A DNA stretch of 64,000 nt from Paracoccus alcaliphilus (GCF_028553725.1 NZ_CP067124.1:2490001-2554000); one strand, 5' to 3'; shown: positions 16,807 to 25,657, counted from the stretch's first letter. The notes: generated by a model not told the origin, from the sequence alone. Made by a program: numbers and translations.

Positions 16807-16975
16807 ATGTATCAGGGTGTGGCCGACCGGACTTTTATTGATCCTGATTTCATTTCTTCTGTGGCCATCGAGAAAGGCGCCAGCACCGCACGCGCCGGGA
16901 TTGGCGGTGCGGTCTCGGTTACGACACTGACGGCCGACGACATCGTCAAGGATGGGGGCAGTTCAGGATTTTGGC
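16807..16975 (+). pseudogene. Plug-domain scrap of a TonB-dependent receptor
   Basis: About 55 residues (ADRTFIDPDFISSVAIEKGA, then AGIGGAVSVTTLTADDIVKDG) match the plug region of TonB-dependent outer-membrane receptors, in particular the haem-receptor type. There is no signal peptide, TonB box or barrel. Homology ends near 16975, where the sequence becomes the antisense of trbB. It is a rearrangement remnant, not a gene. Confidence 0.6.
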
Positions 16976-17487
16976 TTAAACTTTCCGCCTCGGGCGATGG
17001 CAGCGATCCCGTGCGGGGTACCGCGCTCGCCTCGCATGGGAAGCGCGGTGACGCCCAGCCGCAGCGCCTCGGCCTGCATGCGGGTCATGATCCCGGCAGT
17101 GACGTAGTCATCGAGCGTGAAGACCGCGACGGCGGGCTTGCGGATGGCGAAGGAGGCGGCCGATACCACCGGCGGCAGCAGCCCCTCGAACCGCTCGCCG
17201 CTCTCGGGCAGTTCGGCCGAGACGCGTGGGTTCCTGGCATGGACCTCGGCGCCGACATGATGCGCGACCAGCCGAACGATGCGTTCGCCATCCTCGGGCG
17301 ACAGGCGCTCGCCGGTATCCGCGAGCCCCTCCAAGAGCCGGTCCACCCAGATACGCTCGTCCGGGTTCAGCATCACCTCGATGACGCCCGGATCCTGCAA
17401 ATACGCAGAAATGGCAGGCCCGAGCGCGCTCCGGAGCATCCGCGCGCCCCGCTGCCTGCTTGCCTCAATACTGCCTGAGCCTGCCAT
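16963..17487 (-). pseudogene. trbB: Truncated conjugal transfer ATPase TrbB (N-terminal half)
   Basis: The first 150 or so residues of the conjugation ATPase TrbB are present: RMLRSALGPAISAYLQDPGV, IEVMLNPDERIWVDRL, and [20 protein letters not shown]. The homology stops just before the Walker A motif, where the sequence runs into the TonB-receptor scrap, and a stop follows at 16963. ATG 17487 has a good upstream GGGGACGGG. Full-length TrbB has about 320 residues, so the protein cannot hydrolyse ATP. No other trb genes are in the window. Confidence 0.8.
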
Positions 17488-17804
17488 CCCGTCCCCGTTC
17501 CACCGGGGAGAAGCACGACGCGCCCCGGATGGGGATGACTAAGGAAGCGTCAGATCATCGGCCTGCAACAGGCTTCAGGGCGTAGCAGGGCCATGGCGTG
17601 CAGATACAGGGAAACGGCGGGCTGGCACCCGAGTGGTGATCTGAGCGTCAGGACTCACCGATAAGCCTTCGAAAACGAGAGGAAAAGACTGACATCCGGC
17701 CTCGGGTCGTGTCTCGGAACTGGTGGAAATTGGCTGGCGGCGTAATCTCCGGGTGAACTGACACCCACCCAACCGGCGGCGGCAACCGCCAGGGAGATCA
17801 CGCC

Positions 17805-18609
17805 ATGAAGCAGAATATCGACAGCTCGTCTTTTTCGCTACTGCCTGACGCAACGGGATATGATCCGATCGAAGACCGTCTGCGGGCGAACGTGCGCGCC
17901 ACCATCGAGGCGTTGTTCGAAGAGGAACTGGCCGAATTTCTCGGTCGCCTCCGCTATGGACGCGGCGACGACAAGGCCAAGGGCTACCGCCATGGGCATC
18001 GCGACCGACAGTTGACCGGCACATTCGGGACCGAGACGGTGCGGGTGCCGCGCGCCCGGATCGAGGACGAGGCGGGCAAAGTCACCGAATGACGCTCGCA
18101 GGCATTGCCGCGCTACCAGCGGTTGACGAAGAAGGCCGAGGCCCTGATCGCGGCGGTCTACCTGTCCGGAACCAATACGCGTCGGGTCAAGCGGGCGCTG
18201 TTTGGTCTGTTCGAGGGGGCAGTGAGCAAGGACGTGGTCAGCCGGGCCTGGCGCAAGGTGAAGGTGGATTGGGACGCTTGGTCCATGCGTGACCTGGCCG
18301 AGGAGGACATCGTCCGGCTCATTCTCGATGGCACCGTCATCAAGACCCGGCTGGACCGCAAGGCCACCAGCATCTCGGTCCTGGCCGCGATCGGCGTCCG
18401 TCGCGACGGGCAAAAGGTGCTGATCTCGATCAAGAATATGGGCGGCGAAAGCACGGCTGCCTGGAGCCAGTTCCTCACCGATCTGGATGCGCGGGGCCTG
18501 AGGCGGCCGGAGTTCGTGATCGTTGACGGCGCCCCCGGCCTGGAAGCCGCGCTCGTGGCGCTCTGGGGCGAGGACCTGCCCTTTCAACGCTGCACCGTTC
18601 ACAAGCACC
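17805..18609 (+). pseudogene. IS256-family transposase, 5' part (in-frame TGA)
   Basis: The N-terminal two thirds of a 408-residue mutator-type transposase: LEELAEFLGR-like EEELAEFLGRLRYGRGD, RHGHRDRQLTGTFGTETVRVPRAR, then the catalytic region (LAEEDIVRLILDGTVIKTRL and EFVIVDGAPGLEAAL). Codon 96 (18090-18092) is TGA where relatives have Trp (VTEWRSQALPRYQR pattern). The frame continues past it to the IS66 insertion point at 18609. The rest of the gene is at 20768-21189. Confidence 0.8.
18602..18609 (+). repeat. Left copy of IS66 target duplication
   Basis: CAAGCACC, identical to 20760-20767. IS66 elements duplicate 8 bp on insertion, so the pair marks both edges of the IS66 copy exactly. Confidence 0.85.
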
Positions 18610-20759
18610 GTATGCGGCGGCTGCGCCCCATTGATTTCAGGCTTGCGCCGCGGGGTGCCGGACAGAGCTGACGCCCGTTCGTAGCTCAGAAAGGAGTCCT
18701 TTATGAGTTCATCCCGGCTGGTTTCGCCGTTTGGGCATATGCCCAGGGCATCAGGGCGTCGATGTCTTTTTCCAGGTGGCCGTTGGCCAGGCGCGTGAAG
18801 AGATCGCGCAGGTAGGCATAGGGCTCGACGCCATTCATCTTGCATGTGCCGATGAGGCTGGCGAAGCGAGCCCAGTTGCGTCCGCCCTCGTCATGGCCGG
18901 CAAACAATGCGTTGCGGCGGTTCATGGCCGGGCTTCGGATGGCATTCTCGACCAGGTTGGAGTCGATGTCGACGCGGCTGTTATCAAGGAACAGCCGGAA
19001 GCCGTCCTGGCGCTTCAGCATATAGGCCATGGCCTCACCAAGGTCGGATTTTCGCGAGACGCGGGCAGCCTGTGCCTTCAGCCAGGTAAAGAACGCGTCG
19101 ACCAGGGGGCGGGACAGTTTCTGCCGGACGGCCCGTCGATGTTCCGGATCGCTTCCGCGGATGGCATCCTCGACCTTGTAGAGCGCAGCAATGCGCAGGA
19201 GCGCCTCATCGATGATCGGTGAGCCTTTCTTCGGCTTGGCCTTGATCAACTTGCGCCGGCCGTGCGCCCAACAAAAGGCCAACCGCAAGGGAGCGCCGCC
19301 GGTGCGTTTTGGCGTGGCGAGATGGGTATAGGCACCATAGGCATCAACCTGGATCGTGCCATCGAAGCCAGCAAGGATTTCAGCGGCATATTCGCCCTTA
19401 CGCCCGGGCCGGTAGTGGAACACCACGCCGGGCGGAGCGGTGCCGCCCCACCCCCGGTCGTCCCGTAAAACGGCCCAGAGGTAGCCGGTTTTCGTCGTGC
19501 CACGCCCTGGATCGAGCACCGGGGCGGTGGTTTCATCGACATAGAGCCGCGTGCTTTCCGCCATCAGCCGCCTGGCCATGTGGTCGACCACGGGCGCGAT
19601 CAGGGCACCGGTCCGGCCCATCCAGTCGGCCAGCACCGAGCGCTCGATCGGCAGCCCGTGCCGCGCCATCACCACGGCCTGCCGGTTCAGCGGCATATGC
19701 TCGGAATGCTTGGAAACGGCGATCTGCGCCAGCAGTGCCTCGGTCGGCCAACTGCCCTCCAGAAGATGCGCGGGTGCCTTGGCCTGCACCACACCGGCTC
19801 GCCCCTTGGGGCAGGCATAACGGGGGCGCACCGTGGCGATCACCTGATAACGTGCCGGGATGTAACCCAGCCGTTCGCTCCGGTCCTCGCCGATCCGGAC
19901 CATGTCCCCGCAACCGCAGGGGCAGACGATGCTGTCGGGCTCGACCACCCGCTCGACGCGCGGCAGGCTCTCGGGCAATGCCCGTGCCTTGCGGGGCGGT
20001 CGCGGCTTGCGCTTCTCGGGCTCTGGTTCGCTGGCCGCGATCCTGTCCTCGACGTCCGCGATCTGTGCGTGGGTCTCGGCAATGGCCGTTTCCAGATCTT
20101 CCAGCGCCAGTGCCAGTTGCGCCGGGTCCATCTTTTCCGATTTCGGTCCGAACTTCGTGCGCCGGTAATCCCGGACCTGGCCTTCCAGCTTCTCGATCAG
20201 CGCCTTCAGTTCGGTGATGAAGGCTTCCTTCTCGGCCACCACCGCCTGCTCGTGCTGGCGGGCCGCCCGTTCGACCGAAAGCTCGAACTGCATCGCCACA
20301 AAAGCCTTCTGGATCCCGTGCCTGTGCCGATCAGGCGCCACAGGCACGGCCTTCCCGGCTTGTCGATCAGAAGGATCGTCAACCGCCAGCGGCACAAAAA
20401 ACGGCTCCGGGGAAATGGAGCGGGGCAACTCGGGCCGCGCCATGAAATCGGCCGGCAGAGCCAACAATCCGCGCCGAGCACGGCTACGCCATTCCGAAAG
20501 ATGGTGGGGCTGCATGTCATGACGACGCGCCACATCCGCAACCCGAACACCGGGTTGCAGGCTCTCCGCGACAATCCGAGCCTTCACATCGTCAGGCCAG
20601 CGCCGGTTCCTCCGACGAGGCTCTACAACCTCGCAACGCCCGACAAATCCGTCCCCGCCATCCGCCATTCCAACTCCCTTCTGAAACTTCAGAAGAAAAA
20701 TCGCCGCTCAGCCGCAGGTCCGAAACCGCAAATCTCAATGGGACAGAGACGCCAGATAC
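18610..20759 (-). mobile_element. IS66-family element inserted in the IS256 transposase
   Basis: This 2150-bp element is bounded by the inverted repeats GTATGCGGCGGCTGCGCCCC (left) and, on the other strand, GTATCTGGCGTCTCTGTCCC (right), both continuing as ATTGA. It is flanked by the 8-bp repeat CAAGCACC. It carries a single gene rather than the classical tnpA-tnpB-tnpC set. Excision in silico, keeping one repeat copy, rejoins the IS256 frame as HKHRNLLGH. Confidence 0.9.
18701..20668 (-). CDS. tnpC: IS66 transposase with fused TnpA-like N-terminus
   Basis: In this 655-residue protein, residues 1-75 (RRRNRRWPDDVKARIVAESL, VADVARRHDMQPHHLSEWR) form the helix-turn-helix normally encoded by the separate tnpA gene. 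After a linker, about residue 120 onward is TnpC: a coiled coil, the LEGQVRDYRRTKFGPKSEKM motif, a zinc-finger-like CPCGCG, and the DDE core (RLYVDETTAPVLDPG, IQVDAYGAYTHL, and SNLVENAIRSPAMNRRNALF). tnpB is absent. All catalytic residues seem intact. Compare classical IS66, where three proteins are needed. Confidence 0.85.
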   Translation of the reverse strand: MADGGDGFVGRCEVVEPRRRNRRWPDDVKARIVAESLQPGVRVADVARRHDMQPHHLSEWRSRARRGLLALPADFMARPELPRSISPEPFFVPLAVDDPSDRQAGKAVPVAPDRHRHGIQKAFVAMQFELSVERAARQHEQAVVAEKEAFITELKALIEKLEGQVRDYRRTKFGPKSEKMDPAQLALALEDLETAIAETHAQIADVEDRIAASEPEPEKRKPRPPRKARALPESLPRVERVVEPDSIVCPCGCGDMVRIGEDRSERLGYIPARYQVIATVRPRYACPKGRAGVVQAKAPAHLLEGSWPTEALLAQIAVSKHSEHMPLNRQAVVMARHGLPIERSVLADWMGRTGALIAPVVDHMARRLMAESTRLYVDETTAPVLDPGRGTTKTGYLWAVLRDDRGWGGTAPPGVVFHYRPGRKGEYAAEILAGFDGTIQVDAYGAYTHLATPKRTGGAPLRLAFCWAHGRRKLIKAKPKKGSPIIDEALLRIAALYKVEDAIRGSDPEHRRAVRQKLSRPLVDAFFTWLKAQAARVSRKSDLGEAMAYMLKRQDGFRLFLDNSRVDIDSNLVENAIRSPAMNRRNALFAGHDEGGRNWARFASLIGTCKMNGVEPYAYLRDLFTRLANGHLEKDIDALMPWAYAQTAKPAGMNS

Positions 20760-20767
20760 CAAGCACC
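20760..20767 (+). repeat. Right copy of IS66 target duplication
   Basis: CAAGCACC, identical to 18602-18609. Confidence 0.85.
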
Positions 20768-21189
20768 GAAACCTGCTCGGCCACGCGCCCAAGCGCTTGC
20801 ATGACGAGCTGAGCGAGGATTACCGCGACATGATCTACGCCGATACCGCCGCCGAGATCGAGAAGCGCCGCAAGGCCTTCCTGCGCAAGTGGAAGCTCAA
20901 GTGCCGGGCGGTGGCCGATAGCCTTAAGGAGGCCGGCGATCGCCTCTTCGGCTTCACCCGCCTCGATCCCTCGCAATGGAAATCCGCACGGACCACCAAT
21001 ACGATAGAACGTTTGAACGAGGAGTTTCGGCGCCGGATCAAGACCCAGACCGTGCTGCCCTGCGCCAAAACCGTGCCGATGCTGCTCTGGGCGTTGTTGG
21101 CCTCGGGGCAGATCCAGATGCGCAAGGTCGACGGATGGGAGACCCTTGCTCAGCCGCTTGAGCCGATGGCACTTGACCTCGCCGCCTGA
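20768..21189 (+). pseudogene. IS256-family transposase, 3' part
   Basis: This is the C-terminal third of the interrupted transposase. It continues the frame broken at 18609 and includes DTAAEIEKRRKAFLRKWKLK, FTRLDPSQWKSARTTNTIER (the usual NxxER region carrying the catalytic Glu) and the end ALLASGQIQMRKVDGW. On its own it has no function. Confidence 0.85.
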
Positions 21190-21249
21190 CCCGCGCCAAC
21201 TTCACATGCCCGGAGCAAGCCGCCAGGGAATTTCCACAGCCTTCGCGAC

Positions 21250-21297
21250 ACGACCAAGGTATGGATTGCCACAGGTGTGACTGACATGCGCTGCGGC
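21250..21297 (+). pseudogene. Fragment of IS66 tnpB
   Basis: Sixteen codons read TKVWIATGVTDMRCG, the highly conserved start of IS66 TnpB proteins. It begins 13 bases outside the IS256 right repeat and ends abruptly at the junction with an opposite-strand tnpC fragment. Confidence 0.55.
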
Positions 21298-21497
21298 CAT
21301 CGTGGGCGCCATCGTCGATAAAGCGGATCAGGCCGGGCCAGTGCGCGAGGGTGTAGCGGATATCCTCGGCCAGCAGGGATTTCTGCGGGATGCGCGAGAG
21401 CTGGGTCTCCAGCCAGGGCTTGAGCGCGGAGATGATCGGGGCGGATTGCTCGCGTCGGTTGGCCTTGCGGACGGCCGGGTCCTTCAGATCACCAGCG
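21298..21497 (-). pseudogene. Fragment of a second IS66 tnpC
   Basis: On the minus strand, about 65 codons without a start read VRKANRREQSAPIISALKPW, LSRIPQKSLLAEDIRYTLAH and WPGLIRFIDDG. This matches the segment of TnpC just before the final catalytic Glu. It differs from the TnpC at 18701-20668, so it comes from another, older IS66 copy. Bases 21498-21730 hold nothing I recognise. Confidence 0.55.
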
Positions 21498-21730
21498 GCA
21501 GGAGGTGATCAGCGTCGCGCTTACGTCCTGTCCAGCACTTGCGTATCACCAAATGCCAACCCAAATCTCACCGCCCATCAGGGGGCGGCGGCACCCTCGC
21601 TATAGTTATCCACATAATTGGGACCTGCAGAACCTCGAATTGGCGGTTCCGGCCAAGCCTTTCAAAGTTTGTTCAGCTATATTCCTTCCTGTGGCGGTTT
21701 TGGGCCACAATGGGCAGAACGTAAAAGTGC

Positions 21731-22087
21731 TTGATGCGGCAACGGGGCGAAATCGATGTGAACCGGAGAAAGGGACCGCTTGCGGCGCCTTCTTTTGCCG
21801 CATGCATGTCCCGAAACGCACGTTTGCCTGCGAATGCGGGTGCTGTTGCGCGACGGACCCCTTCCTCCCGACCAGACAGAAGCGCAGAGACACTCGAGCG
21901 TCTGCGTCGTGCCCTGGTCAAGGTCGCGCGGTTGCTGGAACATGATCCGGCCTTCGCCCCGGTTTTCGTCAGGCTTGAGCGAGAAATCGAACTTGAGCAA
22001 GCCCGGCAGCATGATGATGTCCTGGTCCGGGCACGGGCCATCGTCATTCAAAACGAGATCGGTTCCAGCAAACGCGTCACCTGCTGA
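21731..22087 (+). CDS. Hypothetical protein convergent with the integrase
   Basis: This frame of up to 118 residues has a plausible C-terminal half (ETLERLRRALVKVARLLEHD, then VFVRLEREIELEQARQHDDV), predicted mostly helical. The N-terminal 50 residues are basic and less convincing, so the true start may be further in. It overlaps the 3' end of the integrase gene by 40 bases tail to tail. I recognise no family; short helical proteins of this kind are often seen near integrases in Rhodobacteraceae. Confidence 0.4.
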   Translation: MMRQRGEIDVNRRKGPLAAPSFAACMSRNARLPANAGAVARRTPSSRPDRSAETLERLRRALVKVARLLEHDPAFAPVFVRLEREIELEQARQHDDVLVRARAIVIQNEIGSSKRVTC

Positions 22088-23325
22088 AGCTTGCCCCCTT
22101 CACCATAACGCACGCGCCCCAAAGAATGCCCCATCAGATCGCGCCGGATCCGCTCGTCAATTCCGGCGGCGAGCATACGGTCTTCAAAGGCATGGCGCAG
22201 ACTGTACAGCGTATGGGCCGATGTCTCTTTCAATCCGTTTTCAACGAGATATTTGTTGATGGTCCCGCTGAGCGTGGCCGAGTTGTTGCGATACCGCGGG
22301 AACCCGTCGGGAAAGACCTTCAGCGCGGTGAGCGAAACGCCAAGCAGCGGTATCACCCGCGCGGCATTTTCTGATTTCAGCTCGCGCCCGATCGGCTGCA
22401 GGGACAGGTGGGGATAGACGCGCTCAAGCTTGATTTCATCGGGGCGCAGACCGGCAATCTCGCTCGGGCGCATGCCGGTATTGATCATCACCAGAAAAAT
22501 GCCCCGCGCCTCATCATTAAGACCATCCAGCGCATTCGCCGCCAAAAGCTTGTCACGGATCCAGCCATCGCTGAAGGCGGGGCGTTTGCCTGTTTTGCCT
22601 TCCTTGAAGGACAGTTCTGACAGCGGAAGGGTCAGGCCGAGGCGCTTCATGCTGTTGACGGTTTTCAGGACATCGCCAAGATGGGTCAGGTCTTTGTTCG
22701 CGCTATTGGCAGTCAGGTTCTCGGCTCGCATCCGTTCCAGCCACCAATCCCGAAAATCCAGCATGTCATCGCCGGTAATTTCGGCCAGGGGCTTGTCCCC
22801 GATCACGGAGATCAGATTGGCAATCGCCTTTTTGCGCGGATTCTCCCACCGACGAAGCTGATCGAGGCTTTTTGCAAGGGTGCGGTCTTTGGCAAGTTGC
22901 CAATAAAGCGTCAGCGCCCGGGAAATCCGGATGGGCGGCTCTGGGGTGGTGCCCAGAATGGCTGTGGCTTCGCGGCTGTCGATCACGCCCTTGCGTTCGG
23001 GAATCGCCTCGATCCGGTCGAGCAGGGCATCGCGGGGCAGTTCCGCGACCTTGCGCACCGGCAAATAGCGCATGCCGCGCAATTGCGCCAGATCGCGCGC
23101 CGCCTCAAACCGGCGCTCGGCATCCTCATCTTCACCGGCGAGTTTGGCCTCCCAGGCATTCAGCTGTTCTTGCCAGATAATTGGCGCCTTTTGCTTGGCA
23201 ACCGTTTCAGAGTCGGTATGCAGGCTTTGCCAGATCTCGCGCCGGGTCTCGACCGAGCGGAACCTAACCGGAACCCGCCGCCGTTGATGCCAGATCTCAC
23301 CCCGTTTCATGATCCGCATTGCCAA
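22048..23325 (-). CDS. Tyrosine recombinase / phage-type integrase
   Basis: This 425-residue site-specific recombinase has an N-terminal arm-binding region (SLHTDSETVAKQKAPIIWQE), a SAM-like core-binding domain about residues 120-230, and a C-terminal catalytic domain. The expected residues are visible: Arg in NTGMRPSEIAGL, the HxxR-equivalent in TLYSLRHAFEDRM, His in LMGHSLGRVRYGEG, and the likely tyrosine nucleophile in RVRYGEG. It is transcribed away from the tRNA-Ser gene 138 bases away. That is the classic layout of an integrative element using the tRNA 3' end as its attachment site. Confidence 0.85.
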   Translation of the reverse strand: MAMRIMKRGEIWHQRRRVPVRFRSVETRREIWQSLHTDSETVAKQKAPIIWQEQLNAWEAKLAGEDEDAERRFEAARDLAQLRGMRYLPVRKVAELPRDALLDRIEAIPERKGVIDSREATAILGTTPEPPIRISRALTLYWQLAKDRTLAKSLDQLRRWENPRKKAIANLISVIGDKPLAEITGDDMLDFRDWWLERMRAENLTANSANKDLTHLGDVLKTVNSMKRLGLTLPLSELSFKEGKTGKRPAFSDGWIRDKLLAANALDGLNDEARGIFLVMINTGMRPSEIAGLRPDEIKLERVYPHLSLQPIGRELKSENAARVIPLLGVSLTALKVFPDGFPRYRNNSATLSGTINKYLVENGLKETSAHTLYSLRHAFEDRMLAAGIDERIRRDLMGHSLGRVRYGEGGKLQQVTRLLEPISF

Positions 23326-23463
23326 CCACCCTCACGCCCACCGTGGAGCAGAAAGTGTAGCAAAATGTGGGGCAAAAATGAAGGTGGGAGGGGGTCGAAG
23401 GGCGGCAAGAAATGATAAGTATCTGAAAATATTAAATACTTAACAATTTTGACTGACCATAGT

Positions 23464-23553
23464 TGGCGGAGAGGGTGGGATTCGAACCCACGGAACCCGT
23501 GAAGGCTCAACGGTTTTCGAGACCGCCCCGTTCGACCACTCCGGCACCTCTCC
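23464..23553 (-). tRNA. tRNA-Ser (CGA anticodon)
   Basis: A 90-base class II tRNA lies on the minus strand. Its acceptor stem is GGAGAGG paired with CCTCTCC, the T-loop reads GGTTCGAATCCC, the variable arm is long as in serine tRNAs, and the anticodon loop CTCGAAA contains CGA, reading UCG codons. The CCA end is encoded (23464-23466). The 3' end points toward the integrase gene. Confidence 0.95.
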
Positions 23554-23651
23554 GCGCTTTTGGGTGGTGAGGCCGGGATTTAGAGGGGCGAGGGTTGAAG
23601 CGCAAGAGGGTTTGGACCAAAAAACGCAAGAAGAATGCGAAAGGGCGTGTG

Positions 23652-24506
23652 ATGCTGCGATTGATTGTCCTGATCCTTGCCGTCGGGCTGACGCTGCCAT
23701 TGCAGGTGATGGCGCAGACCTCTCCGGAAACGACCCTCACCGACCGGGCGGCGTTGCAGCAAAGGCTGTGGGACAGCCTGAACCTTGCCGGGATGATGGA
23801 GATCATGGGCGATGAGGCGGTGGCCGAGGCCGAGGGCATGAATCCGGGCAGCCCGGGCGATCACGGCTGGATGGCGCAGGTCGCCGCGATCCACGACCCG
23901 CAGCGCATGACCGCGATCATGCAGGACGCGCTGGGGCGGTTGACCTCGGACACCGATCCGGCGTTGCTGGCCGGGGGGCTGGCCTTTTACGAATCCGATC
24001 TGGGCCGGCGGCTTGTCGGGCTGGAGAACTCGGCGCGCAGGGCGATGATGGAAGAGGGCGCGGAAGAAGATGCGCTCTATCGCTATGACGCGGCGGCGCG
24101 GCGGGGGGACAACCGGGCCGATCAGATCGACCGGCTGATCGAGGTCGCCGACCTGATCGAGCCGAATGTCGCCGGGGCGCTGAACGGCACGATCGCGTTC
24201 TCGCAGGGGTTCGCCGAAGGCGGCGGCTATCGCGTGCCGCTGAGCGAGGGGCAGATCCTGACCGAGGCGATGGCGCAAGAGCCGCAGATCCGGCGCGATA
24301 CCGAACATTGGATCCGCGCCTATCTGATGCTGTCCCTTTCGCCGCTGAGCGATGCCGAGGTCGAGGATTACATCGCTTTTGCGGCCTCGGGTCCGGGGCA
24401 GGCACTGTCTGTGGCGCTGTTTCGAGGCTATGACGAGCTGTTCGAGATATTGATGCGGGAAACCGGGCTGGCAGCAGCGCGGCAGCTTCAGGGGCGCGAT
24501 CTGTGA
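23652..24506 (+). CDS. DUF2059-domain exported protein
   Basis: This protein of about 284 residues begins at ATG 23652 with a Sec signal peptide (MLRLIVLILAVGLTLPLQVM, cleaved near AQA). An upstream in-frame ATG at 23595 would place a lysine-rich tail before the signal. DUF2059-like segments recur (LWDSLNLAGMMEIMGDEA, GLAFYESDLGRRLVGLE and FAASGPGQALSVALFRGYDE). It is probably periplasmic; function unknown. Its stop overlaps the start of the NUDIX gene (GTGA), so the two are co-translated. Confidence 0.8.
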   Translation: MLRLIVLILAVGLTLPLQVMAQTSPETTLTDRAALQQRLWDSLNLAGMMEIMGDEAVAEAEGMNPGSPGDHGWMAQVAAIHDPQRMTAIMQDALGRLTSDTDPALLAGGLAFYESDLGRRLVGLENSARRAMMEEGAEEDALYRYDAAARRGDNRADQIDRLIEVADLIEPNVAGALNGTIAFSQGFAEGGGYRVPLSEGQILTEAMAQEPQIRRDTEHWIRAYLMLSLSPLSDAEVEDYIAFAASGPGQALSVALFRGYDELFEILMRETGLAAARQLQGRDL

Positions 24507-25576
24507 CAAGGGTTTTTCTGGTGGGACCGCTGGCGCATCCGGCCTTGCGGACAGCATTGTCAGTGGACGGGCGCGAGGCGGTGATTTCGGGGCGGCTGCA
24601 TGGCGGCGCTGAGGCGGGGATCATCGCGGGCGGCTGGCCGGAGCTGGTGGCCGCGCCGGGCGATCTGCCTGCGGTCGAGACCGGGATGACGCCGGAACTG
24701 TCCCGCTATGCGGCGGTGATGGGGCTGAAGCCGCTGGCGCACCCGCAGGGGCAGGTTCTGGGCGCGGTCGAGGGCGCGGGGCAGGGCGCGCCGTGGGACG
24801 CAACCCGCTGGCTGCCCGAGCTTGCCGCCGAGATCGCCCGGCTGATTCTGGAGGCACCGCGCGACCGGCCAGCCGCGCAGATCGCGCGCCGTCTGCCGAT
24901 GCTGGGGATCTGGGCCGACAGTCGTATCCGGGGGCGGGCGACCCCGCCTTCGGGCGGCGATCTGGTGCCCTTGCGCGATTCCAGTGATGTGCGGGTGACA
25001 GCGCGGGAGGAACCCTTTGCGGGCTATTTCGCGGTCGAGACATGGCACCTGTCGCATCGCACCCATGCCGGTGGCTTCACGCCCGATATGCGGCGTGAGG
25101 GCTTTGTCACCGGCGATGCGGTGGTCGTGCTGCCCTGGGACCCGAAGCGCGACCGGGTGCTGCTGATCGAACAGTTCCGCATGGGGCCGGTGATGCGCCA
25201 CGATCCGCAGCCGTGGCTGTTGGAGGCCGTGGCAGGCCGCGTCGATGCGGGCGAAAGCGTCGAATCTGCCGCCCGGCGCGAGGCGCTGGAAGAGGCCGAC
25301 CTGCGGATTGGCCAGCTGTTTCAGGCCATGTCGCACTATCCCAGTCCCGGCGCCTTGACCGAGTTCCTGTATCTGTTCGTCGGCATCGCCGATCTGCCGG
25401 ACGGGATCGAGGGCGTTCACGGGCTGGCCGATGAGACCGAGGATATCCGCGGCCATCTGGTGGAACGCGCGGAATTGACGCGGATGGCACTGGCGGGACA
25501 GATCACCAACGGCCCTTTGGCGCTGCTGGCGCTGTGGCTGGACCGAGAGGCCGGACGGTTGCGGGCGGCGCTGTGA
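24503..25576 (+). CDS. NUDIX hydrolase, ADP-ribose pyrophosphatase type
   Basis: This 357-residue two-domain protein starts at GTG 24503, overlapping the preceding stop. The N-terminal 150 residues resemble a gamma-glutamylcyclotransferase-like fold (VFLVGPLAHPALRTALS). The C-terminal domain has the Nudix box GRVDAGESVESAARREALEE at about residues 244-264 (GX5EX7REUXEEXGU). It also has the ADP-ribose pyrophosphatase features LLIEQFRMG and MSHYPSPGALTEFLYLF. It likely hydrolyses ADP-ribose or related nucleoside diphosphates in the cytoplasm. Confidence 0.85.
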   Translation: MTRVFLVGPLAHPALRTALSVDGREAVISGRLHGGAEAGIIAGGWPELVAAPGDLPAVETGMTPELSRYAAVMGLKPLAHPQGQVLGAVEGAGQGAPWDATRWLPELAAEIARLILEAPRDRPAAQIARRLPMLGIWADSRIRGRATPPSGGDLVPLRDSSDVRVTAREEPFAGYFAVETWHLSHRTHAGGFTPDMRREGFVTGDAVVVLPWDPKRDRVLLIEQFRMGPVMRHDPQPWLLEAVAGRVDAGESVESAARREALEEADLRIGQLFQAMSHYPSPGALTEFLYLFVGIADLPDGIEGVHGLADETEDIRGHLVERAELTRMALAGQITNGPLALLALWLDREAGRLRAAL

Positions 25577-25657
25577 TCGTCGGGCGGGGTTGCCCCTGCC
25601 ATGCGGGCATGTGTAGGTATTGGCGTTGAACACACCACCCAGAAAAGGTCGGCCGCC

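Larger units (their letters stand above)
17723..21237 (+). mobile_element. IS256-family element, interrupted by IS66
   Basis: The terminal inverted repeats share GTGGAAATT, two differing bases, then CTGGCGGC (left 17723-17741; right ends at 21237 on the opposite strand). Removing the nested IS66 copy leaves an element of about 1.36 kb with one transposase gene. The 8 bases outside each end (CGGAACTG and AGCCTTCG) do not match, so no target duplication remains. Bases 17488-17722 between it and trbB hold nothing recognisable. Confidence 0.75.
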
